A DNA stretch of 64,000 nucleotides from Casuarina equisetifolia (taxonomy: Eukaryota; Streptophyta; Magnoliopsida; Fagales; Casuarinaceae): the NCBI GenBank assembly GCA_028551475.1, contig CM052360.1, forward strand, positions 6,684,501 to 6,748,500. The letters are read 5' to 3'. The notes under the pieces are model-generated. The model was not told the DNA's origin and did not search any database. It saw only the letters and a program-made list of their open reading frames with translations. A program made the position numbers and the translations under genes. This document shows positions 1 through 12,541 of this stretch, in pieces (within the stretch, counting starts at the first letter, position 1; each line of letters begins with the position of its first letter).

Positions 1-931
1 AGGTTTTGACAAACAGGACATCAACAATAACTACTACAAAATTGACTAGTATTCTGGTTTGCTGAAGAGCCCCCTTAATAAGAATTTCCTCAGGTGAAGG
101 GACCCAACGTCCATATCCGCACCAATAACCTATAACTAAAACTATCCTACAAAATGCATCAAATATTCCATAAATTGAACTTGCATTCTTCGTTAAACAA
201 AGGATTTTAGATACATTGAAGAAAACCATACTCCACCAAAAATGAACATCTCGGATTATCTTCCCTTACTAGATCTGTGCAACAACTCCCCAACCTACCC
301 AGTTAGAATGATCCAAACATTTTCTGAGAGTATGGTGGATTTGGTATTCATCTCCATAATTCCAAACCAATTTAAAGCTGATTCAAACCGATAAAATTCA
401 TACATATATGTGTAAGGGTGTGAAGCTAACATGGTAATTTTTCAGTGAGATAAGCATATTTATAGCTGCAAATGAACTTGCACATATGTTATTAACAACC
501 CAAATAATCCTTGACTTCTGTACAAACACGATTGCAACCAAAGAAGAGAAACAAAAGAGAAAATATAGGCAATTACAAATCCAGAAAATCCAATGTACTA
601 CAAGCTAATGGGCGGAAAAGGCAAGAAAGACCAACACAAGCATAATAGACTAGAGACCACACTTCTAGACGAATTTCCAAGTTTTGTGGCTATAACATCT
701 ATGTACAATGATGCAAAGAGACAAAGGTGAAGCAAACAACCTTAACTCTGATGGAAAGACAAAACCTAGGAAAAGAATGCTAATCAATTCCTTTCTTGGT
801 AATAACGTAAATAAATAAAATAAGGTAAGAAAAATAGTAGATTCCCTGAGATGTAATAGATACTGTCCAGTCAAGAAATCAATTACGTTTTTCCCTCTGA
901 AAAAACAAAATGGAGATTGGAAAAAGCATAC
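1..931. other. Presumed last intron of the ERD2 gene; final exon not in window
   Basis: No exon encoding the conserved C-terminal part of KDEL receptors (the stretch that normally follows the QYVFLLG motif and ends in the last two membrane spans) was found on the minus strand between 1 and 931. The splice donor at 931-930 is open, so the gene must continue leftwards, and this stretch is read as intron. It is AT-rich. I see no other gene in it. Confidence 0.55.
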
Positions 932-2742
932 CCAAGTAGGAAAACATATTGCCCAGTCAGGTTGTCAATATTTCTTGTCCTTTGCAACAACACCAGCTGG
1001 GGCACTATCGCAACAGCCTCCAAATATAAAGAAAAAGTCCACATTACCTGCTCAATTAATTTATTCCAAGCACATAAGACATCTAAAAATGGTGAAGTAT
1101 CAATAATGAATACAGCTTCCAATGTGAGAGGTGTGAACATCAGATTCCAGATTCAAGACTGCAAAACTACGAAATTAAGATACCTCTTTAAAGGTAAATT
1201 TATCATTTATAAGTAGTGCCAAAAGCAAGCAGGGCAACACAAGGAAAACATGCCGAAAACTGTCTTGGTCCTTATCATAGGATCTGCGTACTACTTTGTG
1301 CTGCCTTATATACCAAACAATTGAGAAAGAGCTCCCCAAGAATATCAACTTCATTAGGGCATTATAAACTGAGTGGAAATTGGTAAATATATCCAAATAG
1401 CGAGCCGCGAAAACAAGAGCATAAAGCTCTTGTGTCTTCAAGGAAATGCCTGCACAAAACACAGAATGTTAAGATTCATTCATAGGTTACAACCTTTTAA
1501 GTGAAACTAAAGCATCCCATGATAGACATCATCTGAAGAAAACCTAGCAATAATAATAGATGACATATGAATCATACATGCAAAGTCAAATAACATCGTA
1601 CCTTTAGTGAGAAGTAGGATGTAAGATCAATTAATTATTTGTACCTTAGGAGTCAAGGCCCATTAAAAAACTAGAAATTACGTAAACAAGAAAGGAATGA
1701 GAAGTTGTCTTAATTAGAAGATGTTGCATGTGTGATGCGTACACAAAAGCATTTAAGTAAGCAAATGGTGGAGGATCAAAACTTTAAAAAAAAATGGAGA
1801 AAGAAATAATAAATTATGATTTCATTATTTGACAAAATAGAAATCTAAATATGAAGCACTCTTTGTGTCTCCTCTTCTTTTCAACTTCTAACGACTATGG
1901 AGCACCAAATTCTAGCTATTTGGATTTGATCATAAGCTTAATTATGTAAGCATATGTTCTGTATGCACACAAGCAAACATTTGATACCAGACGTACTTCT
2001 TTTCTCAAGCAACTAATGTCTAAAGAAGAATAAGTAAAAGGATATGAACAATTCAACTAACTAAATCATATCCCCTGATTTACCTTAAAAAAAAAAAAGA
2101 CAAGGCCACCAACAGCGTAATAGATTGCAAAGGTCAAAATCAACCTGACTAAGCAGCATGTATTCATTAAGTTAATTATCAAGATACGATATCTTGTGAT
2201 TATACAATCCTGAATCAAAAGAATTCCAAAATGAAAACATGTTGCATGCCATAATTCAATTTCCCCGTCTCCTTCCTAAATTTAAAATCGTCTTCGCTTC
2301 ACCGACCTCGTGCGCTCCTGGTTGCCCAGAAAATGTAAGAAAACATTCGAAATGAAAATTATTACTTCAGCTATTCGGCCATTTGAAACCTAGGAAACCA
2401 CCACCCTCAGCTCAACTGAGCCCAGTCCAACTATTTGGCTCAATGGAAACACCAAATATTTAACATTCAAAGCCAATTTCCCTAGAATTTTCTATATTTT
2501 TTCCTCAGGTATGAACCTGCGGACAGAGCCTAGAAAACGTAAGTGAAGCTTATCCAGACATCCATACGCACGCCTGCATCTTCATACAACTGCAGCGATT
2601 AAAGTAAACAATAGGGGCAGCAGAAACTGAATATAGAGGAATAAAACGAACCAGCACACGATTTGATCTGGTGGATCTTGAGGAGCAAAACGATTATGCT
2701 GGCCAGATGGGTCATGTCCCCAGCTAATCTGAATATATTCAT
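932..2742 (-). CDS. ERD2: KDEL/HDEL receptor (ER lumen protein-retaining receptor), first three exons
   Basis: ERD2 proteins are seven-span Golgi receptors that bind K/HDEL tails of escaped ER residents and return them in COPI vesicles. Three exons are visible on the minus strand: 2742-2652 (starting MNIFRLAGDMTHL), 1449-1184 (ISLKTQELYAL, then RRSYDKDQD and KFTFKEV) and 1047-932 (MWTFSLYLEAVAI, LLQRTRNIDNLTGQYVFLLG). The joins are GT-AG and their phases agree: 1 nt carried over intron 1, none over intron 2, 2 nt over intron 3. They give about 157 of the usual ~215 residues, and the exon for the last membrane spans lies left of base 1. A second ATG lies directly upstream (2745), but family members start at MNIF. 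The gene is divergent from the P0 gene about 0.9 kb away. Identity rests on strong family-wide motifs. Confidence 0.93.
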
Positions 2743-3659
2743 CATTCTCTTTTCCCTCCCTTTCTCTCTTCCTCCTTTCTTCCCCTCCGTTCCTTTTGCT
2801 AAAATATGCAGTGCGCTTCGATAAACGGAAAAATGTAATTTGCTCAGATCTCCGATTGATTCCAACACGGACAGAAACCAAGACTTCCTTCGCTCAGAGT
2901 CTTCGGCGTTTTGGTTTGGGGTTTTTGTTTTGTGTAAGTTTTAATCCGTATTTTCTCGTATCGTCGGTCAACTGAATCGCCGTTGACTCGCCATCGCGTG
3001 CACTTCCACGTATAAAAAAAAAAAAAAAAATTGGGGGGAAAAAGAAATCCCAAAAAAAAAAAAAAAAAAGTGTTGAGAGAATTGAATTAAGACCAAGACA
3101 AAGAGAACATTGGCGGGATTGGCTGTTGGAAGTAGATCTGAATTATAACCTCGTACTGTGTTTCAACAATTAGATATTGTCATTAAGTACATTTTTTGAA
3201 TAAAAAATTGTGGGGTCTCTTTCTGGAGAGATCGTGACTATCAATTGCAAGTTCATTTAAAATCATGCTCGTTCTAGTTTGGCACAGTTTACTTAAATCA
3301 TTTCAATTGATGTTAGGTTATCATCAATGAATTCTACATTATTAATTAGCCTAACTATTGGGCTCAGAGGTCCAATCATTCTGTGCCGCCAGATTACTCG
3401 ACAAGAGGAATAACTGGGGCCGTCAGATTTCGATATCCCTCCTTATAAAGCATGTCCTCACCACTCTCTTCCTGCTAACGTGCCTCCTTCCCTGATCACT
3501 TCCGAACCCTCCTGAACCTCAGAACAGTAGACGGAGAGGCTAAAGTGACGCCGCCGCTTGCTGCCGAACACGCAGCTTCGTGTTGGCCCTCAGTTTTGCT
3601 ACGATCTTACCTTCTGTAAATCCATTTTTTTAGGTTCTTACCTGTAAAATTTGTAAGAG
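2743..3659. promoter_or_regulatory. Divergent ERD2 / P0 intergenic promoter region
   Basis: About 0.9 kb separates two genes transcribed away from each other. On the P0 side I see a TATA-like TATAAA at 3444-3449 and a site-II element TGGGCT at 3359-3364. Site II motifs are known TCP-bound elements of plant ribosomal-protein and housekeeping promoters. A pyrimidine-rich leader follows the TATA. Close to ERD2 the sequence is pyrimidine-rich (about 2740-2800), and two A-runs of 17-18 bases lie at 3016-3069. The motif calls come from reading only; the use of these sites is inferred. Confidence 0.5.
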
Positions 3660-4714
3660 ATGGTAGGGAAGCGCTCGAAGGCCGAAAAAAAGATCGCTTA
3701 CGATGGCAAGCTTTGTCAGCTGCTCGATGAATTCAACCAGATCCTGATCGTGGCGGCCGACAACGTCGGATCTAACCAGCTCCAGAACATCCGCAGGGGT
3801 CTGCGTGGGGAGTCCGTGGTGCTCATGGGAAAGAACACCATGATGAAGCGATCCATCAGGATCCATGCGGAAAATACTGGAAACAAAGCTATCCTTAACT
3901 TGATTCCTCATCTTGTGGTATGTTACGGTCTGTGTTCTTCGTCGTTTCCACGTTTTAAAAAGCCATGCGTTTCTTATACAAAGGTTGGTGTTTTCAGGGA
4001 AACGTGGGGCTGATTTTCACTAGGGGTGATTTGAAGGAGGTCAGGGAAGAGGTTGCCAAGTACAAGGTTGGAGCACCTGCTCGTGTTGGTTTGATTGCTC
4101 CAATTGATGTGGTTGTCCCTCCTGGAAACACGGGGCTCGATCCTTCTCAGACCTCTTTCTTCCAGGTTCTTAACATCCCAACTAAGATTAACAAGGGTAC
4201 TGTTGAAATTATCACCCCAGTTGAGCTTATTAAGAAAGGTGACAAGGTCGGATCATCTGAGTCTGCCCTACTTGCAAAGCTTGGTATAAGGCCATTTTCT
4301 TACGGTCTTGTCGTACAATCTGTTTATGAGAATGGCTCAGTCTTCAGCCCTGAAATACTTGATCTGACAGAGGATGACCTTGTGGAAAGGTTTGCTGCTG
4401 GTTTGTCCATGGTCACCTCGTTGTCACTTGCTATCTCGTACCCAACCATCGCTGCTGCCCCACACATGTTCATAAATGGCTACAAGAATGTTCTTGCAGT
4501 TGCTGTCGCCACCGAGTATTCCTTCTCCCAAGCAGAGCAAGTCAAGGAGTACTTGAAGGACCCCGAGAAGTTCGCTGTTGCCGCGGCCCCTGTTGCAGCT
4601 GCTGATTCTTCTGCCGACCCTGCTGCTGCTGCTGCTGCTGCCAAGGAGGAGGAGAAGAAGCCTGAGCCAGAGGAAGAGTCAGATGAAGACATGGGCTTTA
4701 GTTTGTTTGACTAA
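3660..4714 (+). CDS. RPLP0: 60S acidic ribosomal protein P0 (uL10)
   Basis: P0 anchors the P1/P2 heterodimers of the large-subunit stalk at the GTPase centre and contacts 28S rRNA. Two exons, 3660-3917 and 3998-4714, are joined by an 80-bp GT-AG intron (gtatgt...ttttcag) in phase 0, giving 324 residues, the usual plant length (about 320). The first exon carries the uL10 core ([28 protein letters not shown]). The second continues with [15 protein letters not shown] and the [16 protein letters not shown] region, then an alanine-rich hinge coded partly by a GCT run at 4619-4641 and the acidic stalk tail ending [12 protein letters not shown], the signature shared with P1/P2. The start at 3660 is the only one that gives the conserved N-terminus. 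Shadow frames over the alanine hinge on the opposite strand are not genes. Confidence 0.97.
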
Positions 4715-6135
4715 AGTTAATATCAGTTATATGCTTTTGTTTTAGGACGTTGATGATTTGCTCTACTTTCTTTTCGATTCGAGTGGCAGAGTTCTTGTTA
4801 GCAGCATCATTTTGCCCTAGATATTATTGTATTGGAGTGGTTCTGGAGTTTAGAAAACGAAAAAGAAAAATCTTATTACTAAATAAATTTAAGTAAGGTT
4901 TCACGTAATAAATGCATGCTGTGCTTTTTATTTAGATATTTCTGTGCATAATAAAAGAGAGGAAACGAAGGGACAGCTTCAAAGGATTCTTTAGCCATTT
5001 CGTTTTAAGATGTAACGCTAAATTTCGGAATATTTTTACCACTAAATACAATTAAAGGGAAACCAGATTAACTTTTTTTACCTCCAAGGGAAACGAGTAG
5101 GTGAGTTTTTGCTGTTCCGTCGCTGTCTACAACCGTACTGGCCACGGCTCTTTGGGGGCAGCACGCGATTGCACGGGCTCCAGCCACGAGACTGTACTAT
5201 GTTTTCGATGGGCCGCGTTGAACATGACATAACCCTGCGACAAACCGAGGTGTCGGATTGTGGAAACACGAGATCGTGTCACCAACCACATCATATGAAC
5301 GCAAACCCACCACTGTGCGAGCCTCGAGCGGCTCACTGTGCTCTGTCGGAGCCGCTTCTACTTTAGATCAATGGTGATGACTATTATCTGCCTAGCCTGC
5401 TGGTGGTTCGTGAACGTCATCTCTCTGTTACCAATTTCCGTTATTTAAAGCTTTCGAATGCCCACTCAGGACAAGCACGACAACACTAATTGGGAATACG
5501 AAGACTGTATCTTGGCTTCTTTTCTCGACCTTTCACATCTCAGCGAATAAAGGAGCCTTCGATGCTTGGCTTATGATAACACCAAACAGGCAGTCAACCC
5601 TAGAGTAAGTCCAAGCTCCGAGCCCATCACTTTTTTCTAAGCTGATCTCAAGCTCATAGCCATGGAAGCTTCATTTAGAAATCAAGTCCAGGAAAAGATC
5701 ATCGGGAATCAAAAGCATATGCCCTGCTCGATTGATGCGTGCAGCAGAAGGACCTAAAGAAATAAGAAAAGACCAAATTTTGCCGTCAGCGGTTCAGCTT
5801 AAAAGCATATTGATTCGTAGGCTAACCGGCAGAAACCGCGTCACCCTTGCAGGAAAACCCATTGTCGCGGAAAATCTTCCCTTTCGGGTTGTACTTTTAT
5901 TCCCTTTACTACCACCTTCTCTCTCTCCCGTGTATGTAAACAACACTTCTTGGGTGCCGTCAAACGCTAATTGTGTTCTCTCCTTTGTCTTTTCCCTCTG
6001 TCAGTCTCTTTTCGCCCATCTCTCTTTCTCGGGGCGCTGTGTTATCCTCTCTTTTTCCGTGATTGGCTGATTATAAATACCAGCCTTAAAAATCACCAAT
6101 TGGTTGTTGATAATGCATGTAGACAGAACCTGCAA
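4715..6135. promoter_or_regulatory. P0 3' flank and promoter region of the PAP gene
   Basis: No coding region was recognised in this 1.4 kb. Near the right end, TATAAATA at 6072-6079 is well placed as a TATA box about 57 bp before the PAP start codon, implying a short leader. GCATATGC at 5715-5722 fits the P1BS consensus GNATATNC, the site bound by PHR1-type factors in phosphate-starvation promoters, which suits a phosphatase gene. Chance occurrence of one 8-mer is possible. The first few hundred bases should hold the P0 3' UTR. Confidence 0.4.
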
Positions 6136-9100
6136 ATGGGTTTGTTCTCCGCGTCCGTGGTTGAACTTCTTTTGCTGATTTCTGTAAGTTTCGTTTATGT
6201 TCATGGGGAAATTCCTACTACGCTTGAAGGACCCTTCAAGCCCGTCACCGTCCCGCTTGACAAGAGCTTCCGGGGGAATGCGGTTGACTTGCCGGATACA
6301 GATCCAAGAGTGCAAAGAATCGTTGAAGGTTGTGAGCCTGAGCAAATTTCAGTGACTCTCTCTACAACCTACGACTCTGTATGGATATCTTGGATCACAG
6401 GTCTATTTGACATTAAATCTTTAGCTTTTCCATTCTCTTATGTTGAAGTCTCGCAAGATTAGATAATGGTGGAAAATGCAGTTATGAAGTTAATTGCCTA
6501 TGCTTTTTAGGATCAAAGCAGTTACTGGCCCAACCTAAGCTTAGATTCACTGTTCCATTATAGGAACAATAGCTGTTTACAGATATCCAAAAATAGAAGG
6601 GTAAAAATAGTTCTGCAAGCAAATAGAATATATAAGTTATGTAATGTTGTTTCTTTTGTTCATTATTTGTGGTTTTAAATTGGCGTCCTCCACTGTTCTT
6701 TATTGGCATGAAATTTATGCTTATTTTGACTGAAACTATGAACTTAGGGAAATGGGGAAGTCGCAGACATAAGTCTCTTCCTTTTTGTTGGTCATAGAAC
6801 TTTCCAAATATATTGGCTACAGAATTTTATTTAACTTTTCTTTGCTAGCCCATCACATACTATAATTGGACAAACTTTGCAGGGGAATTCCAAATTGGAG
6901 ACAATATAACACCATTAGATCCCGAAACAGTTGACAGCGTTGTTCAATATGGAATCTATCAATTGCCCATAAGTGACCAAGCAACTGGTTACTCTCTTGT
7001 CTACAATCAACTTTATCCTTTTGAAGGCCTTCAGAACTACACTTCTGGAATTATACACCATGTTCGCCTCACAGGTATGACTAGTTGAGTTATCTGCCAA
7101 TTCAAATACTGAAACAATTTGCTAATGAGGATTTTGTCTTCCATTCACGATGGATCCTCCTCTGCTCAGTAACCTGTAGAGGTGAATCTTGCATGGATCA
7201 TTCAAGAAATTATTCTATGGCACACTACTTTCAACATTTCCCTTTACCACTTATAAAGATCATGACACAGTACGCTGTTGATCATGGCTGATAGTGGTGA
7301 AAATTAAAGTTTTTTTAAGTTTCCCCATCACCACTTGAAACTACTTTTTAGATTAAAAGAAAGGGCCCTGGAGTTGCAATTTTCAACATCTCAGACTCCT
7401 GGTAAGTTTGTAATTGAGTTAAAACTGTGTTTAAATAGTATATAAACCTACTCTAGTAGGGTCCTTTCTTATTTTTCTTAAGGAATTTGTACTCTGAAGA
7501 TTCTTTATTGGAAGCTTACTTCAACTAACTACGTCTATGAATACATCCACGAAGTCCCAAACTGGATAATTAACTTTTTTAAATTTCTCCTTTGTAATGT
7601 TTCTGCAACAAAGTTAATTGATTGCTATGTGCTTGAGCATGTATTCAAATTTATATGCAGCAAAAAGCTCATAAATGCATAACCTTAGGACCTCTTTTTA
7701 CCACAATTTTTTCTTATATATCTGGATTAAATGTCACGTTGCTACAAGAACTGCAGGGCATGACTGGTCCTGTCTGATAAGGAGCAATTTTAAGTTATTC
7801 TTTTTCTTTGTCTCTATGCATCTAGTGTGTGCGTGGAACTGCCAAACTTTGAATTTCTTATCAGTGTCACAACTCTATTATGTCTTTCCACAGGGTTGGA
7901 ACCTGACACGCTGTATCAGTATCAATGCGGAGATCCTTCCATACCAGCAATGAGTGATATCTATTATTTCAGGACTATGCCAGTTTCTGGACCCGAGAGT
8001 TACCCTAACAGAATAGCGGTGGTAGGGGACCTTGGTCTGACATACAATACCACATCAACTGTTGACCACATGCTGAGTAACCATCCTGATCTTGTTCTAC
8101 TGGTTGGGGATGTTAGTTATGCTAACTTGTATCTCACCAATGGAACTGGGTCTGACTGCTACTCTTGTACATTTTCGGAAACTCCAACTCATGAAACTTA
8201 TCAGCCTCGTTGGGATTATTGGGGGAGGTGAAACTCTGACTCCTTCCTCTTTTTTTTTTTCTCTCTCTCTCTCATCATCTTTGCTTTACCATTTATGCTA
8301 CAAGATATCCAGCACTTTATGTGTTTGGTTGTCAAGCGAGACAGATGGTGGTTTCATCCATTTAACGCGGCATGCAACACAACTGGTTGAATTAAAAGTG
8401 CACTTCTGAGGTCATTGCAGTAAAATATACACTTTGGGCTTAAGAATCACTAGCATCTGGTATAGGTATGGGGGGATGCTTTATTATTAAGTTTCAGATA
8501 GTTATTATCTACAATGACCCTCAGGTTATACACTATGTAAGACATGTCAAATTGCATCATCATCATCTATCTTTTTTATTCTGCAACTAATATGTTTTCG
8601 GTTGGTTCCTTAATAAAATTGCCACTACAGAAAGAATATCTCAAGAAACAAGAAATTCAATTTATCAAGGTTTCTCTCTCTCTGTTCAAATTTTGGATGG
8701 TTGGACAAGACCAAAAGACTCAATTCTTTTCCATTGTTCGACTCTTTCATGTGGATGTTTTTCATCTTTTCAGTGGTATATAGCTCATCGAACTATTGCG
8801 GGATTTCTATGGGCAGGTACATGCAGCCTCTTCTGTCCAAAGTTCCAACTATGGTTGTAGAAGGGAACCATGAAATAGAATCACAGGCTGAAAATCAGAC
8901 TTTTGTTGCTTACAGTTCAAGATTTGCATTCCCATCAGAAGAGAGTGGATCATCATCCACTTTATACTACTCTTTTGATGCAGGTGGGATACATTTTATC
9001 ATGCTTGGCGCCTACATAGCCTATGACGAATCAGGTGAATTTAAGTTTCAGTCCCCTCCCCATTCTTACTTGTTTTTGTTAGCAATCTCCCATTTTTATT

Positions 9101-9223
9101 AAAACAAAACTGCATTACCTTCTCATGTACAGTGCACTTGATCAATTTTATGCATTTGGTCTTGTGACCATTAACTTTTCATAGTGATGCTGTCCTTCCT
9201 TAAATCTCTGTATGTGTGTGTGA

Positions 9224-9281
<58 letters not shown>

Positions 9282-11539
9282 GAAAGGGCATATTTCATGG
9301 TTAGAGATTACGTGGTGAGGCTCTACCTTTTCTATTACAGCGGATCAATACAAGTGGTTGGAGAGGGACCTGGCTTCTGTTGACAGAAAAGTGACTCCAT
9401 GGTTGGTAGCTACATGGCATCCACCTTGGTACAGTACCTACGCGGCACATTATAGAGAGGCAGAGTGTATGAGGGTAGCAATGGAGGACTTACTGTATAA
9501 GTTTGGTGTTGACGTAGTCTTCAATGGACATGTAAGTATGGCTTTCAGGATAATCTCTAGACTGATACCTCATTATGGTGCTACATATTTACATTCTCAT
9601 CTGCCTAAAGTTCTAAGTATGTTAGAAGTTATTGTCTTCAGAGACTCAGAAATGCTAGTGAAACCTTCTGTCTTCTTTTAATTTGTGTAAGAAAGAAGTG
9701 CTGCGCCACAGGTTAATGGGCCTAGTTTTGATGTTTAATATTTCAAGACACAAACTTCAGGGTGAACATAACAGAAACACCATAAAGGAAAATCTTGTCT
9801 GCAAATTGAAGTAAGAATTTCTGCATAGAACTTCCTCTTTTATTTTATTACAGCATTGGCATTGTCTAAGATCAATGTCCTTGCTATATGGCAGTAGCTT
9901 GAAAAAGAAAAAGAAAAAGAAAAAGAAAGTGTTGCATGGAAAACGGATGAAAGCTCAACTATTAAAGAAACCTTAATATTCTCCCAATGAATAGCTTAAA
10001 GGCAGATTTCTAAATAACTATTCTGTGTTTTTCCTATATTTGCTGCCTTAATGGTCCAAGCTGACAGCTGCATGCTTGTCCAATCTTTTGAATCCTCATA
10101 GTCAACTGTTATGTATAAGTACTATTGTTCATTCGAAAACCGTCAACAGGTTCATGCCTATGAGAGGTCAAACAGAGTGTACAATTACAATCTGGATCCA
10201 TGTGGTCCCATCTATATCACGGTTGGTGATGGTGGTAATCGGGAGAAGATGGCAATTAAACATGCCGATGAAGCTGGTAATTGCCCTGAACCATCTACAA
10301 CACCAGATGAATATATGGGCGGGTTCTGTGCTTTCAATTTCACATGTGGCCCAGCAGCTGGTAAGTTCTGTTGGGACCGGCAACCGGACTATAGTGCTTA
10401 CAGAGAAAGTAGCTTCGGCCATGGGATTCTAGAGGTACTCTTTTTCTATCTCTCATTGACAAACACTTATTAATAAGACTCTAGATTTAATCTTCCTACA
10501 GTTATATTTTGACATGAATGATTCACTAGAGGGCTTGTTTTGGGAACTGCGCTCAAAGCTGATTCACAGAAGGCTTGATTTGAGAACTGCACTGAATCTG
10601 TATCTTACAGCGTTCCAGAAAAGTAGTAAACCTTAAAAAAGGTTGTAACATGCAAATGCAGGACTCACATGTGAAAATTAATATTTGAAGAATCTATCAC
10701 TTTTGCAAAGGGGGTCAATTCTCACAGTGACAGTTGCAGTAACCATTCTGCCTCAAAAATCATTTTAATCTAAAATTTTCATGGAAGACAAATGCAAAGA
10801 TCTTATAATTTTGCTTGTCTAGTAAAGAAGCCTTCGATTGTGATGCTGAACCAAATGAAAGTTCACAGAGGCATTGATTGGTGGAGTTCCAGAGGGAAAA
10901 TGCTGAAACCTATTGGTTGCTGAAAATGTCTATATCTATTTTTGAGTGGAAATTAATTCTGTCAATCTTCTATCTGGCTCCCAGGTGAAAAACGAGACTC
11001 ATGCTTTATGGGTTTGGCACCGCAATCAGGATATGTACAGCACTGCCGGAGATCAGATATACATTGTAAGGGAGCCTGATAGGTGTCCAGTTGAACCCGA
11101 GGTACGTGATTACTCTTTTGAACTGGCATCAAACACATATTGATGAGAAATAACATTATTTTGGCGGCAATAAAAAATTATATCATGCTGTACATCTTGA
11201 ATTTCAATAAGCATTGGTTAAAGAACCAAGATAACTGTGGTGAGATAAAAAGATGGTGACTTTGAAGGGCATTTTGATAAGATATTTAACCCAGAACGTC
11301 TCATTTGGTAGAAAGATGGTTCACAATGTCTATATATATAATAAATCAAACGTTCTGAAAACAGTGCTCTTATCTCCTAAAGCAAGTCGGACTCCCCCCC
11401 CCCCCCCCCCCCCCTCTCTTGTGTCACCTCGCATTATCTAAAATAAAGATGAAGGAAAACCACTTTCAAGACACTTGTTGCTCTACTACGTTTTCTATTT
11501 GAAGAGTTTCGCTTTCTTTTTATCCTTTTTCAGGTGTGA
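6136..11539 (+). CDS. PAP15: Purple acid phosphatase, PAP15/phytase-like
   Basis: Purple acid phosphatases are secreted binuclear metal enzymes that release phosphate from organic esters; the PAP15 branch acts on phytate. Exons: 6136-6400, 6883-7074, 7894-8227, 8817-9034, 9341-9531, 10150-10434 and 10985-11101, all with GT-AG borders and matching phases. A final exon 11534-11539 (one Val codon and TGA) fits a strong pyrimidine tract and gives 535 residues, near the ~530 of the family. Reading through the last donor instead stops at 11143. A hydrophobic signal peptide covers residues about 2-25. All five metal-ligand motifs are intact: GDLG (~197), GDVSYAN (~226), GNHE (~281), WHPPW (~363) and GHVHAYER (~400; split by intron 5 after GH). 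The C-terminal part has the family's cysteine-rich block and several N-glycosylation sites. Intron 4 carries a long (GA)n. Confidence 0.93.
9228..9278. repeat. (GA)n microsatellite in PAP intron 4
   Basis: About 25 near-perfect GA units lie between exons 4 and 5 of the phosphatase gene. It is likely length-polymorphic. No role is evident. Confidence 0.9.
11394..11414. repeat. 21-base poly-C tract
   Basis: An uninterrupted run of 21 C lies in the presumed last intron of the phosphatase gene. It has a mirror in a 21-base poly-G run at 39470-39490. Long homopolymers are prone to sequencing length error and G-rich strand structure. Confidence 0.85.
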
Positions 11540-12541
11540 TATTGGTTTTTGTGTTATCAACACGAGAAATTTTGATCTGATTGCATTGCTTTTCTTTATT
11601 ACCTTATTTCTTTTTCTTCCATTTAACGTCAATAGGTGATACAGCCCATACATTAAACCCCAAAGAGGCATGGAGATAACCTTAAACTGTAGAACAGAGG
11701 AAGGAGCTTTGAAGTATTTGGTTACCTAAATAATGGTTTCCTCTACTAAACGAACGGATGGAAGCCAATGAAATAATTTTTGATGTTCCATTCTTTGAAA
11801 GAGACAGAATGACCCGGTAATACCCAGGAAAGTTGTTCTAATTAATTTACATTTCCCTGTTGCAATTGTTTTACAAGTTCTTTGGGAATTTGAATGTGAA
11901 CTGTAAGAGGATTTCCTTACAAGAAGTGATACATTTCTTATTCATTATGTAATTCATTACTTAATTTTTGGTATCTATAATTACTTCTTTTTGGTTCTTT
12001 CCTCAGTTTTCCATACAAAGGAACCAAAGAAAAAAGAAGAATCATTAAGTGATCATTTTTTTTTTCCCTATAACGCCAGCATAATGTCCATGATCCATGG
12101 GGAAGGGATTCCTATCTCACTGGAGCATGATTTCCAAACGAATTTGACATCTTTGCAGCTTATTTAATGCTCAGAACATGTCCAAACAAGGAACATGATT
12201 AGCAAACGAATTCTCAATGCTGGGAAACGCTTTCGTAATCAAAATCTGGCAATCAAATGGAGCCATTGAATTGAAGAATGAGGGAGACCTACAAGCTTTC
12301 GACCCACATAATATAGCCTACCTATATAACACTCACTCGGATCCACCTTGCCAAGCCATATGAACTTTCCCTCAACCAGCCATTCTAAAGCTCCTTAACA
12401 ACCTTTTCAAAAAGTGGAGAAACAGCTTAAAAGATCAAATGCATTTTGCAATGCTAAATGGATAGTAAAGCAAGAAGGCCCTACTTCCAACAAAACTGTA
12501 TTTGCCTCTTCTCCACCCTACTCTACTTCTTACTAGAATGG
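11540..12541. other. Intergenic, convergent 3' flanks of PAP and the X8 gene
   Basis: AT-rich sequence between two genes that point towards each other. It should contain both 3' UTRs. No further reading frame or repeat was recognised. Confidence 0.5.

Noticed and set aside
1-931. Fourth exon of ERD2 within the window
   Set aside because: No frame on the minus strand carries the conserved last two spans; the exon must be left of base 1.
4480-4692. Minus-strand Ala/Ser-rich frame
   Set aside because: Antisense of the P0 alanine hinge and acidic tail.
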